Below are positions 36,169 to 46,837 of a stretch of DNA of 64,000 nucleotides, one piece after another. This DNA is from Phascolomyces articulosus (lineage: Eukaryota; Mucoromycota; Mucoromycetes; Mucorales; Lichtheimiaceae), in the NCBI GenBank assembly GCA_025677815.1, contig JAIXMP010000056.1, positions 62,001 through 126,000 on the forward strand. Direction: 5' to 3'. Within the stretch, counting starts at the first letter, position 1; every line of letters starts with the position of its first letter. Made by a program: the position numbers and the translations under genes. The notes below the pieces were generated by a model that ran no database searches, was not told where the DNA came from, and saw only the letters and a program-made list of their open reading frames with translations.

Positions 36169-37176
36169 TTAAACTTGCGTGATAGATTTTGGAGCCAACG
36201 CGCAAAGATAAGGTCCAAGGCGCAAATCAATTTGAAACCCCCTGATAGAGATGATGACCAACAATGCATATGCCATGGCGGCAAAATGATCTTTAGTCTT
36301 GGAGGTAGCAGTGGAGCATTTTTTGAATGATAACACTTTTCCATCTTTGACAATCCGAGACCTGTACACATCCAACGTCAAATCATTCCACTGACACGTA
36401 CCCGCCTCAAGCTGGGAAACGAGAATTGGAGATCGAAGCCATTTAGCCCAGAGCTCAACCACTCCCTATTATTGCCATGATCTTGTAGTCTCTTTGATTT
36501 CCATAAATCGAGTATATGAATATTTGCGGCACAGATATATCCCATATTTTCTGGTATGCTCCTGTTGCCGTTGCCTAATTCTTCGGGATTGTCTACTTCC
36601 AGAAGATGCTGCTGCCGCCTTTCGTTTGACATCTGACACTGGAAGATGTTCATGTTGCTGTTGTTGTTGATTGGTTTGAGAGGCTTGTTGTTTATAATTC
36701 TTTTAGGTTTGAACGATTGCATTAGCATCGATTTCTTTGTTAAAATGATCCGTCAAGACCTTTTGAATTTGGGCTGATTTTAAGGTGGAATCATTAGCTG
36801 GTAATCGCAATTTTGCCTTTTCAGCCTTGCTGCGAATGTCCGTGTTCATGTCACTACGTTGAACGGCTGTTGTGTACGTTACAATCAAAAGCAATTTTTT
36901 CTGAGTGAAGGTGCCAATGACGAGGAATTAAATTTAATGGGCTTTCACCCGAAGATGGTAACATATGACAGCAGGGAATATTGTAATGAGCTTTGATAGC
37001 ATATCTACAAGTGTCTGTTTTTAACACATTTTGATGTTGCAGTTCATCACAGATAGAATAAAATGCAAACTTTGAGATGTTTCGCTTCAATCTTGCTAAT
37101 CGTTCTTTTTGATCTGGAGGGAGGCGAGGATCGAAATCAAATGACTCTTTATCAAGTTGTCTTTTCCATGCTAGAT
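36169..37176 (-). pseudogene. C-terminal fragment of a FAR1/MULE-type protein with SWIM-like zinc motif
   Basis: Reading leftward from the edge of the CACTA element: WKRQLDKESFDFDPRLPPDQ, then FAFYSICDELQHQNVL, then C..AIKAHYNIPCCHML and PLNLIPRHWHL. The pattern C-x-A-x(2)-H-x(2)-IPC-x-H with a following I/P-RW/HW segment resembles the SWIM zinc finger after the transposase core of MULE/FAR1-type proteins. Further frames (SKAEKAKLRLPANDSTLKSAQ, WNDLTLDVYRSRIVKDG) continue with frame changes, so it is decayed or has introns I could not resolve. A possible intron acceptor TAG sits just at the insertion point. The N-terminal partner is at 42230-43357 across the CACTA element. Confidence 0.5.
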
Positions 37177-37330
37177 CACTGTAAAAAAAAATTCCTGAAG
37201 TTTCCTGACCTACAGACTCAGAATCCTGATTTCAGGATACCGGAATATTTTATATCCATCACTAAAAGTATAAACCTGAAATCAGGTTTTTTCAGGATCC
37301 TTTTTCCTGAATATTCCCACATACAGGTTT
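37177..37330. repeat. Left terminal inverted repeat and subterminal repeats of the CACTA element
   Basis: Begins CACTGTAAAAAA and contains repeated TTTCCTGA, TTCCTGA, ATTTCAGGA and CCTGAAATCAGG units in alternating orientation up to about 37327. These match the right-end set, so they are probably binding sites for the element's proteins. Confidence 0.75.
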
Positions 37331-37508
37331 CTTCTTGTTGGGGTTCATGCGTTGTTCAACGTTACAACTTTCCTATAGTATTTTCTTTACAATGAATAGT
37401 TTATTTTAAGTTTTTGTAAACCATAAGTCTAATAATAATATTATTTTACAACTGCTCCAATCATTCAAATAAGTTTGTTTTTTTAATTCTCAATTCTTTT
37501 AAATCACA

Positions 37509-40500
37509 ATGCCTAATCCAACAGACGATTTTAAGGAATTTCATTGTCTTTCGTGTAATCAATCATTCAATCAAAATCTTTCTGTTGGAAAAGTTAATAA
37601 AACTCTTCATTTTGAAAAATGTGGAAGTGAAGAGAATGAATCGCAGGTACTTGTTTAAAGTAGAAAATTTGCTTTATAGTGAGCAGAAAATAAAGTCAAT
37701 AAGAGAGATTCTAACTCTAAATAACTCTTTTCCTATAAAGCAAAAGCTCACTGAAATTTGTCAGTATTCCACAGAAGATGAAAGAGATTTTTCAAACAAT
37801 GATGAAGAGAATAAAGGCCATGGATCGATTAGTAAGTTAAGATCGTCGTATCAGAAGGTGTGGGTTTATCATAAGTCCAAAATAGTGGTTTGATTTGACA
37901 CAAATTTCTAGTCATTTCTCCTGGAACACCCATGAGTGTATCATTTCGTTTACCAAAAGAAAATAAACCTAGCAATGTTGATGTGTCGTTAAAACTATAC
38001 GAGATCGCCAAAAAATCAAAGATGGGAAGTGTTAACTTTGATAAACAAATGAAAGTAATCAATGATCATATTGATTCAGTCGCTCATCCGGGACAACAAC
38101 CACTGCCATTATACACCCACTACAAATGTCGAAATCACATAACCAAAAACTTTCCAATTAAATTTAAAAAGTACGACATGTGTCCCAATAGATGCAAAAT
38201 GTATAAAGAGGGAGACGATTCTGAAATATGCCAATATTGTACTCCCAACACCAAAAGATACCGTGAAAAAACGTAACAAATCAGGCGAAATAATTAAACA
38301 ACCTGCAGCCACTATCCAACAAATATCCATTCTGGAACAGCTTGCTCTCTTGGTTCATGATCCTGAAACTCGTGCATTACTTCAATATCGCCTCTACCGA
38401 GATATGGATCCCGATGTAATGACCGATGTATTCGATGGCAAAACTTATAAAAAAGCTGCACCAAATTACTTCGATACTGAACTTACAATTGCTGTAGGAA
38501 TATACACAGATGGTTTTACCAAATATCGCCCAATGACTATATGTCATTTTATTATCTTGAATTTTCCACCATCAATTAGAACAGAACAAAAATATATGCT
38601 TCAGTCCTGCATAATATACAGAAACCGATCCCCAGTGGACCTTTCCAGTTTTTTACAACCAGCAGTTGACGAATTTAAGATCCTTCAAGATCATGGAATG
38701 AAAGTTCAAACAAAAGATGGTGAATTTTTGGTCAAGGCACATATTTTCTTTGCTGGAGGTGATATGCCGGCACTTGCCAAAATGTGTGGTCATGCAGGTC
38801 ATTCCCATCGATATGGTTGCCGTACATGCTTCATTGATAAATTCGACGTACTCAATCGTAACTTTCAACCAAGAGGTCTCCCTGCTGCATTTCGTAAAGC
38901 TATCCATTATTCAAAAAAAGCACCCGAACTTGGCCAAAGTAGTGCAAGCATATTTGCTCCTTTAAAAATGCATAAAAATGGTTCATCATTCTATGTTCTG
39001 GATATTATGCATTTACTCTACCATGGCCTTGGGAAGCAAATAGTCCAATTGATTTTGGGAACAGATTACCAAACGGACAAAACAATAAAAGGCAACTTAA
39101 AACATAGCCTGACGAAGAAGGGAAAAAAGATGCAAAAAAACACTAAAAAAAAGGACAATGACGATGACGGTGATGATGAACGAGGCCCTTTGTTTTTAAG
39201 CAACGCCGACCTAAAAGATGTCAACGAATGGATAAAGGAAGCCACAACAACCCAGCCATCAACTTTTCTTGTGCTATCAATGAAATATCAACAAATAGCA
39301 TTAGCAAAAACGGTTATCGAGCTGTAGACTACATGTACTTTTTGCTCTTCTTACTTCCAACAATTATTGCAGATTTCATTCCAAGTAGAAATCGTACTGC
39401 AATTTTAACATTATCCAGAATAGTCCAAATTGGATCTAGTCGTTCAGTTACAAAAACGGATATCAAAGAACTCGAACAAGTAATCGAAGATTGGCATAAA
39501 TGGTTGATGGATCAGACTGAGGCCAAACTCATTGCACCGAAGATATTTACGATTACAGAACATCATTTAACCCACTTACCATACAACATCATTAAAATGG
39601 GTCCATTGACATATTACAGCGCATTTGCACAAGAACGTGCGATTGGAGGGATTAAATCACGTATCACTTCAAGACGATATCCTGGGGCAAATGCTGGTAA
39701 ACAATGTTTAAGGTTAATATGAATTTATTCATATTAATGTAATACTAACCCTTTTATATATTATATAGCAAACGAAATGCTCAGTCTTGCATCAGAAAGA
39801 CGTAGTAATCGAATTAGCAATGATGAATATGAAGAAACGGATTTATCCGCTTTCCATATTCTTGCACCTAACGAAACTTCAACTTCTGAAGATGACGATA
39901 ATCCAGATAGTCCTGAACTTTGGTCACCATTTAGTGAAGAAACGTTACAAGACTTATCCAAAAAATACGAATTTAATGTTGTCAAAAAGGTAAGTCGTCT
40001 ATTAGAACAAATGTTAAGATATTTTCTTTGCCTCTAACATGGCTTAATAAATAAAGTAACTGACATAAAGCACAATATACTTTAATTAGACCCGTCTTTA
40101 TTACAAAGTATTTGAGAGGAAAGAAGTGGAGGTTCAACCAAGTGACTCTGTACAAGTCGGACATCGTGTGTGGAAAAGTGATGGTCAAGGGAAAAAAACG
40201 GGACTTCGCCATGGAACTGTGTATGGTTCATCTCACAAGCATGGTTCTACCTTAAAAACCAATAATGTGATTAAGCTCTGTTTGGAGCTCAACACGAATA
40301 GACAACGTAATAATAAGACGAACTCGGTACCGCTGACATATTTTGGAGAAGTATTAGCATATTTCTGCTATGAGGTTGATAACAAAAAAAGTATATTAGC
40401 CATGACGAAGTTGTATAAAGTGGAGGAGAGTGAATCTGGTGGCTGGCCCTATAGAACAGAAAACGCTACAACGAAACATGTAGTTGTTAATGTAAATGAC

Positions 40501-40653
40501 ATTACAGGAATTGTCTGGCGCATTAAAAGTCCATCATCGTGCCAATATTTGTGCTTAACTGATGATGCTGGAAGAAAAAAGATTAAATATACTGATACTG
40601 ATGGCAATGTAACTACAAAAGATAAATTAGGAACATTAAATAGCACATGGTAG
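37509..40653 (+). pseudogene. Tnp2/KDZ-type CACTA transposase with two single-base frame breaks
   Basis: Exon model 37509-37646, 37687-37831, 37912-39696, 39769-39989, 40090-40653 (about 950 codons). The N-terminus has a C-x2-C...H-x4-C zinc cluster (FHCLSCNQSF, LHFEKC). Next come CPNRCKMYKE and CQYC. The Tnp2 core follows: DGKTYKKAAPNYFDTELTIA, YTDGFTKY, FFAGGDMPALAKMCGHAGHS, GCRTCFI, DIMHLLYHGLGK, GYRAVDYMYFLLF, and QERAIGGIKSRITSRRYPGA, containing candidate D, D and E catalytic residues. The reading frame changes in a run of six A (38265-38270) and again in a run of four T near 39259. The two shifts cancel in length, so the downstream exons are in phase. Either the copy is recently broken, or both are homopolymer sequencing errors. 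Confidence 0.8.
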
Positions 40654-40819
40654 CACCTTTTCAAATTTTAAACCTTGTATCTTCTCATTTTAAATATTTA
40701 TTATAGTATCTATTTTTTTTTCCTACTCTTTTTCTCTTTTCTTTTTTTCCCTCTTTTTTTTATATATCTATTAAACAGAACAAAATCTACACTCTACTTT
40801 GACTATTTATATTATTACA

Positions 40820-41951
40820 ATGCACGATAGTGACATAATCAACTCTTCACCCATTTCACCTATAATTTATACTTATACCCGCTCTCCATCGTTTCGCTCC
40901 CCTGGCAATCATGCTACTACTTCTAGAAGACACAATGCCGGTGAATCTATTGAAACAAAATTTACACGCACGTGTAACCGTTTGAATGAATCATTAGGTG
41001 GTGTAAATCACTCAGTAGGTGCATTAGTCAATTCGGTCAAGCATCTTTCCAAAATAGTAGAGCAAAGTAATAAAACAATCGAAAAACTTGGAAGAAAAAT
41101 CGAGCGTTTGGAAGATAAGCTTAGCAAGCAACCTGTTGACGAATTTGGACCTGCTCCTATCTTCAAAGGCGTTAAAATCGACACTGGCAAATACCAACGA
41201 CAAGTTCCACCAAAGAAGAAGTTTTCAATGGATGAAATCACCCAGCTTTGTCACGCCATAGGAGCTAAACATAACGTGGATATGACTCTTTTCGACGAGG
41301 AGCTTATGATTGATAATCTCGAGCAGCGTGCCAAAATCATCATTAATACCATAGTTAAAGGAAAAACAGACAAGGAGGTACTGCAGATGTCATGGGTAAC
41401 CATGGCAGAAGAGGTTCAAACTGGCTGTATCAAGTTGGAACGACAATGTGTCAACTTTGTTCCTTTGGCAGCATGCAAAAGAAACTGGGGTTCCAACAGA
41501 ATCCTTTCTCTATTTTGGGACCGAAAGAGAGGTGCCTGCTCAAAAAGAGAAAAGAGGAGAATTATGGCCAGTGAGAATCAACAAGATCAGCGACAACAGG
41601 AAAATGAGCCACTCCAACAACATGAGCATGACGAAATGGAGGATCGTCAAGAACCCGAAGAAAGACAGCAAGAACGTTGTCAAGAAGAAGGAGATGAAGA
41701 CGAGGAGGAGGGTCTCAATTTATTTGAAAGCAGCGAGGATGAAATTGAGACCAGTGCAGTACCTGAACCATTGGTTCCTTCTGGAACTAAGCGTCGTTCT
41801 ACTGAGGGTGGGTATATATTCTTCAGTTCTTGTATTCATACAACTGCAATTTATTTTTTACTATATCTTTCTTGGAATATATACTAAAAAAGAACTCTAT
41901 ATAATAGACTTTGGAGAAAACCAGCCATCAGGAAGAAAAAGACGTAACTAA
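40820..41951 (+). CDS. CACTA-encoded accessory protein (coiled coil, acidic tail), TnpA-like position
   Basis: Two exons: 40820-41807 and 41908-41951 (343 aa). No known domain recognised. Residues about 45-110 form a coiled coil (LNESLGGVNHSVGALVNSVK, EQSNKTIEKLGRKIERLEDK). The middle (about 130-215) is mixed helical (KKKFSMDEITQLCHAIGAKH, LEQRAKIIINTIVKGKTDKE), followed by a basic patch (RKRGACSKREKRR), a Gln/Glu-rich acidic tail, and a final basic GRKRRN supplied by the short exon, possibly a nuclear localisation signal. Second genes in CACTA elements often encode DNA-binding proteins for the subterminal repeats; that role is inferred from position only. Confidence 0.7.
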
Positions 41952-42096
41952 AAATGATGATGATTGAAAATGAGAAGAATACGTTATTAGTATTGTTAAT
42001 AAACATTTAGTAGTTACTTTCAAACATAATAGTTGAGACATTTCGGTTCGGATAACTGGTCCGTCCGAAGCTAGGCTTGTGTGACCCACGCTTGAA

Positions 42097-42226
42097 AAAA
42101 ATTTCTTGTTTTCAGGAAACTAAAGGTTTATTTTTCCTGAAAAATCATGATGTTGGGGTTTTTCTAATTTTTTTCCTGAAATCAGGAAAATTACGAGGAA
42201 ATTCAGGAAAACCCTTTTTTACAGTG
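42097..42226. repeat. Right terminal inverted repeat and subterminal repeats of the CACTA element
   Basis: Ends TTTTTTACAGTG at 42226. Upstream are TTTTCAGGAAA, TTTTTCCTGAAAAAT, TTTTCCTGAAATCAGGAAAA and ATTCAGGAAAA. The outer ~30 bp mirror the left end with a short GGG/AAA difference. Confidence 0.75.
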
Positions 42227-42229
42227 GAT

Positions 42230-43357
42230 TCTTTTTTTACAACGTTGAAGAAAAGGTCATTAAAACATGTTTTTACTTAATATTTAACGATTCTTACACG
42301 CCTTCAATCTGCAATGCTCGAAAACGGAGCTTTTTAAATCAGCATGAGCACTGATATGATATTTTTTTTTTTATGAAACCAAAAATCATCAAGTTGAAGA
42401 GTGGTCAACAAAATTTAGTTTATCTTATTTTATGTATTATTGCCACCTCCATTTTTATTTCTTTTTCTTTTCTTTTTGATTCTTTATCTGTAAAACAATA
42501 TTGACCCCTCAAAGTATGTATATGATGGAAATGTCCAAAAGTCATATCAAAAGAACATATGTTAATAATGAAATAAATAGCTTGATTGTTCATGGTTTTT
42601 ATTTTGTTATCGGACTGCCATATCAGCACCTTCTACTCGGTTTGTGCTGTTATTACCGCATTGCTTTATGTACGCAATATTTATTCCGACCCATTTTCCA
42701 CGAACTTAAAAATACATTTAAAAAATTAATTAGATGCAAAAGATTAGATGGTCAAAAAATATGGTTTACTCACTCATCCAAATACTTGATAAGATCTAAT
42801 GGCCTTTTTGCCTTTATTATAATTTCCTTATATTTATCCATGGCTGTTGTCTCAAGCATGTGGTCAGGAACAACATGTTGGCACCATTTGTTGTATGACC
42901 TCTGATCATATCAAGAATGATTTTTTCATCATCATGGTTGTGCTCGCCAGTATAAAATGAGACGTCATCCCAATGTTGACTATTGACATTCAGAGGGCAA
43001 AGAACAAACGCGAATTTACATTCAATGCGTTGTGAATCAATACAATTGACGGCACTTTTTACCTTTGTTTCAGGAGAATCAATGAATTCACCGTCCTTTT
43101 TGGCAATAAATATAATTGGCCCCTGAGTTTCGCGATCGTCATTGTTATCATGAACATCTTTGTTGACAGGTTGGCCAAGATGCTTACAAGCAAGACGCAT
43201 CTTTCTCTTTTCCCCTTTGAAGGTACTTTTGGTGGTGTACAATGCGACATTATTATTTTTTAGCCCATGTAAAGCAGGCATCCCTGGAAGCATTGTAATC
43301 TTCCGATTCTTCTTGAAGCTATTTAGTAGTTCTGTTTGTTGATGCTGAAGTAGACAT
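42230..43357 (-). pseudogene. N-terminal fragment of a FAR1/MULE-type protein
   Basis: The main open frame is 42817-43293 (minus, 158 codons). It contains basic text (RKMRLACKHLGQPVNKDVHD) and a FAR1-like zinc region: IECKFAFVLCPLNVNSQHW then YTGEHNHDDE, that is C..C..W....HNH as in FAR1/WRKY-GCM1 domains. In another frame it continues DHMLETTAMDKYKEIIIKAK to a GTGAGT donor near 42774. An ATG at 43357 opens a short frame that stops before joining, so the start is broken or misjudged. No DDE transposase core is found between here and the CACTA insertion, so the parent gene was already internally deleted or the core was lost. Confidence 0.5.
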
Positions 43358-44052
43358 TATGATTTTTTTTAGACACGCGTTCTCATCCTTTTTATTCGTG
43401 TCACTTCTTGTTGTTACAATAACTATTATTATTCTTTGGCTTTGCTTTTGATATACGACTTTCTTTTATAGTATTTGTAAGCTTATAAATAAATAGCACG
43501 AAAACTTTATATATTTTTAGCAATTATGACAGAAGTATTCCGTTTTTATTGCATAATGAATTGGTTCAAATACTGCAACTATTTTTTTATATTAAAGGGG
43601 AGGGTAACATATACTTCTTTTTCGCAAGCATAAGCATAAGAATACTCGTTCTTTTTTTTCCATTCTCTCCTTTTGTAATGTTACTTTTTTTTGAGTTATT
43701 AATACAAGTAACAAGAATCATCGATAACGTAGTATATACCATTTATTATAATACATATGACCATTAATCCATTACTTATTATCACATATTATGTGTATCT
43801 ATATAAAATGGAAACATTACTTCAATCACTAATTATTGATGTATTATCACCATGGATTCATGATGCCTTTTAGAAAGCTTATAAGCATCACAAGAAATAA
43901 GATGATTGGTTAAACATGCATTATTCTCTCCACCTACTGATACATTTACAGAAATAGCTAACTTATAATTCACTCACACCATTCTCAAAACTAAAAATAT
44001 ATAACCTGCTTTATGGTACGTCGATAAACCCACAACAAAAACAATTAGATGG
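43358..44052. other. AT-rich spacer
   Basis: No supportable gene. The short frame at 43549-43767 is compositionally biased (Phe/Ile) and has no family resemblance. Promoter or relic DNA between the FAR1-like fragment and the duplicated NIPA tail. Confidence 0.4.
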
Positions 44053-44265
44053 AATAATTCCTCCATTACAGATAGACCCATCAGAGGATTCTTTTCTTTT
44101 TTGCAAAGTTTTCTATTTCGTTCGAGATCGCGTCGATGTCAAGAACGACCGAATGGATTCAAAGGATATACTCTAGGGTTACAGGAGTCATCAACCGAGG
44201 GCCATAGAAAATTAGTCACTGGTTATCAATCATCAGAAAACTAACTTCATATTAGTTTGTGGATC
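44053..44265 (+). pseudogene. Decayed copy of the last exon of the NIPA-like gene
   Basis: Aligns without large gaps to 27447-27657. Shared blocks include GA(T/G)AGACCCATCAGAGGA-type text, TTTCTATTTCGTTCGAGATC against TTCCATTTCGTTCAAGGTC, CGTCGATGTCAAGAACGA against CGTCGAGCTCAAGAACGA, TCATCAGAAAA, and TATTAGTTTGTG just past the stop. Substitutions and small indels break the frame. Only the 3' end is present; the transmembrane part is absent. Confidence 0.8.
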
Positions 44266-44478
44266 AATAATAATACCTACTATTATCTATTTATATCCTT
44301 CTACTCAATAAATAATAAAAACAATATATAGATGATAATAATAATATTAAAACAATGCTATATAAAAATTGGTATGATATATAACAATAAATACAAATTG
44401 GGGTTTTTAAAGGCTTATATGGTCGAGAATGATATAAAGAGTCATTATAAAAACTTTTTCCATTGGATATTGTTTGCT

Positions 44479-46578
44479 TCAAGGAATAATACACCCACCA
44501 TTGAAAATAAACCTATCTACAGAACGACATTCTACAGCCAACTGGCCATGTTTCATCCATTCTTGCCAATTCCCTGCCTCTAAACCCAACGATGATTCCA
44601 AATGGTTTCCATCCTGTTGTTGTCGTTGCTTCTTTATACCATCTTCACATGCTTCATTCATTGCTCCTTCTATTTTCAATGCTTCATATTGTTGGAATTT
44701 ATCGATTTGTTTATCACGAAGTCTTCGATTATGGTTCACATACCATCGGGTAGATGCGTTACCATACTGTCGTCCATCCCGTTTCGCCCAGTTTGGTTTA
44801 TTATTCTGTGTAAGTGAACACACAATAGCAAACCCTACTCTGGATGCTTCCAATTCTAAATATACTTCTGTCAAGTTAATTTCTTTAAAAGCATGCTGTG
44901 GCATCTGTATTGTAAATGGTGTAGATACACCCCTTTGTTGTTGTACACTACAGAGGACAGAAAGTTGGGAAAGGTGTGGACATTGACGTGCTAATGCTGT
45001 AAATAGATTCTGCGTAAAATGAACCCGATTCAAATGGAACGATTTCAATTTACTTTCCGGTAGTATTGTTGTCGTTGATGCTGCTGATGTTGTTGTACTG
45101 CTAGCAGTTGATTCATTGGGTGGGCCGCCACTACTCATAACGTGTGCATTGTTGATTTCTAAACGTTCAAGTGCTAATAACTTGTTGAGGATAATGCTGA
45201 CATCGACAGGACTACGTAGACGACGTCCAAAAGCCAGTGCCGATATTTTCAAATCTTTTAACAAGGGACATGAACGAGTGATAGAGGCAACCAGGGTGGA
45301 AACATGGGGCAAACTCCAATATGCTGTATGTAAATGTAGTACAACCAAGGAGGAACCGATGGATTGAAGCATAGCATCGTATGTTTCTTTATTATATCGT
45401 AGGTAATGAGCACTGCCACCTGGCAATAATAGTTCTTGTACACGTCCCATTTCTAATACTCTTAATCGGGTTCCAACACTGGCTAAGGTTTCAAAAAATG
45501 CCTGGTTGGGTGCAAGAAGTGCATCAATACCGCGTAATCGTAATTCTTCCAATTTTCGACATTGAAGACCCAAATTGACAAATGTTTGTATTCGTTGTTC
45601 TGTTGTGGCCATAACAGCACGTCGGAAGGGTTGTAGGGGTATAAATGTATTGATGGTAATAAAGTTGGCGTCAAGTGAAACTAAATTTGGAAATGATTGG
45701 GAAATATAACGAATACAAGAGTATTGAGAGTTGATGGATGACTTAGCAAATGAAATTTCGAGAGTTTGTAGCTGATCATGGGTATTAATATGTGTTGATG
45801 GTATCGCTTGATCTTCTGATATACCTATTGTTGCTGATGGCGGTGATGTTTGTATTTCCTCTTCTGTTAATTCAAATCGTAACGCTATCTTGCAAAGCAC
45901 CTTGAACGCTTTAAGATTTGGACAGTGCGTCATGACGGAGCGAAAATGATGTGGATGAATAGGCAAAAGCGAGGACATGACACTATGTACAGCGTCGCTG
46001 TTGTTATTATGAAGAAAATCATCGTCACTGGTAGGTAATAATACAAGTTCCTTTAAATGAGGTGTATTTGCAAAAATACTAAAAGTGGTAGGTTGGGATA
46101 ATACAATGTGAAGGGTCGTCAGTCTTGATCCATAAGCAGGGAGGAGTTTAAGTGCCGCATGATAATTCATGGGTGGTAATTGTCTTATACAACGTTCCCA
46201 CCCACTGTCACCATTGTTACTTTTCGCTAGCTGACGCCCTCGAGGAACATATTTCCAAACACGTTGGTGAAAATAAAGTATTTCAAGAGCAGGACAAAGT
46301 AATGAAAGTTGTTCGATTTCAACCCATGTCATACCCACACGATCGTTTAAAACTAAACTTTTGACGTGTCGACCATAAGGAATACTGTCATGGTCAAGCT
46401 GCTGTATGGACCGAAAGAATCGTCGAAACCGTTTCCTGGAATCAATATAGACGGTATGGTAGAGGCATTTGCGCATGGGATTTAACCAATTAGTACAAAC
46501 ATAGCAACCTGTAGCAACATCAGAAGAAGGAAGGTATGTGGCAATCAACTCCAAGATTTCAAAAGGAGCATCTGCCAT
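44479..46578 (-). CDS. F-box/LRR-like protein
   Basis: Single exon, 699 aa, starting at 46578. An F-box-like domain is at the N-terminus: FEILELIATYLPSSDVATGC then CTNWLNPMRKCLYHTVYID. Irregular leucine-rich stretches follow: LEILYFHQRVW, LTTLHIVLSQP, LKELVLLPTSD, CRKLEELRLRGIDALL, LVVLHLHTAYWSLPHVSTLV, LKDLKISALAFG, ALERLEINNAHV and LSQLSVLCSV. This is the typical architecture of SCF substrate adaptors: the F-box binds Skp1 and the repeats bind the target. Substrate unknown. The C-terminal ~170 codons are nearly identical in DNA to the pseudogene at 32660-33105. The NIPA 3'-end relic lies about 210 bp beyond its stop codon. Confidence 0.8.
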   Translation of the reverse strand: MADAPFEILELIATYLPSSDVATGCYVCTNWLNPMRKCLYHTVYIDSRKRFRRFFRSIQQLDHDSIPYGRHVKSLVLNDRVGMTWVEIEQLSLLCPALEILYFHQRVWKYVPRGRQLAKSNNGDSGWERCIRQLPPMNYHAALKLLPAYGSRLTTLHIVLSQPTTFSIFANTPHLKELVLLPTSDDDFLHNNNSDAVHSVMSSLLPIHPHHFRSVMTHCPNLKAFKVLCKIALRFELTEEEIQTSPPSATIGISEDQAIPSTHINTHDQLQTLEISFAKSSINSQYSCIRYISQSFPNLVSLDANFITINTFIPLQPFRRAVMATTEQRIQTFVNLGLQCRKLEELRLRGIDALLAPNQAFFETLASVGTRLRVLEMGRVQELLLPGGSAHYLRYNKETYDAMLQSIGSSLVVLHLHTAYWSLPHVSTLVASITRSCPLLKDLKISALAFGRRLRSPVDVSIILNKLLALERLEINNAHVMSSGGPPNESTASSTTTSAASTTTILPESKLKSFHLNRVHFTQNLFTALARQCPHLSQLSVLCSVQQQRGVSTPFTIQMPQHAFKEINLTEVYLELEASRVGFAIVCSLTQNNKPNWAKRDGRQYGNASTRWYVNHNRRLRDKQIDKFQQYEALKIEGAMNEACEDGIKKQRQQQDGNHLESSLGLEAGNWQEWMKHGQLAVECRSVDRFIFNGGCIIP

Positions 46579-46801
46579 ACTATTATTTTAATAAAATAGA
46601 ACAAGAGAAGAAAAAAAGACGAGTGCGAAAAAGCAGGATGGTTACGCTTGTTTTGTGTTACATTTTTGTTTGCATGTTTTTTAAAGTTTATACTTTAATC
46701 TAATACAAGGATAGTCATGGGTAGTTTTGAGAGGCGTACTTGTATCATGTATCGTAGTAGTATTTTGAATAGGGTAATGTAGGGCGATCATTATGATGAG
46801 G

Positions 46802-46837
46802 ATATATATATATATATATATATAATTAATTAATTAA
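46802..46837. repeat. TA and TTAA microsatellite at the 3' end of the GNAT gene
   Basis: An uninterrupted TA run passes directly into TAAT/TTAA repeats and ends at the stop codon of the GNAT gene. It may influence 3'-end formation; this is inference. Confidence 0.6.

Larger units (their letters stand above)
37177..42226 (+). mobile_element. CACTA (Tnp2/KDZ-type) DNA transposon, 5,050 bp, both ends present
   Basis: Left end CACTGTAAAAAAAAATTCCT at 37177; the right end read on the minus strand is CACTGTAAAAAAGGGTTTTC from 42226. Flanking GAT is directly repeated at 37174-37176 and 42227-42229, the 3-bp target duplication expected of the CACTA superfamily. Subterminal zones (about 37190-37330 and 42105-42215) carry many copies of TTTCCTGA / TCAGGAAA in both orientations, the usual transposase-binding sites. 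Two genes are inside in the same orientation: a Tnp2-like transposase (37509-40653) and a coiled-coil protein (40820-41951). Intact ends and target duplication point to a fairly recent insertion. Confidence 0.9.

Noticed and set aside
38255..38275. Programmed -1 ribosomal frameshift in the CACTA transposase at the A-rich heptamer
   Set aside because: The needed shift is +1, not -1, and the in-frame arrangement of the A run does not match X-XXY-YYZ. A homopolymer indel is simpler.
42230..43357. Functional MULE transposase gene
   Set aside because: The FAR1-like and SWIM-like ends are visible but no DDE transposase core lies between them, and frames are broken, so only fragments are annotated.
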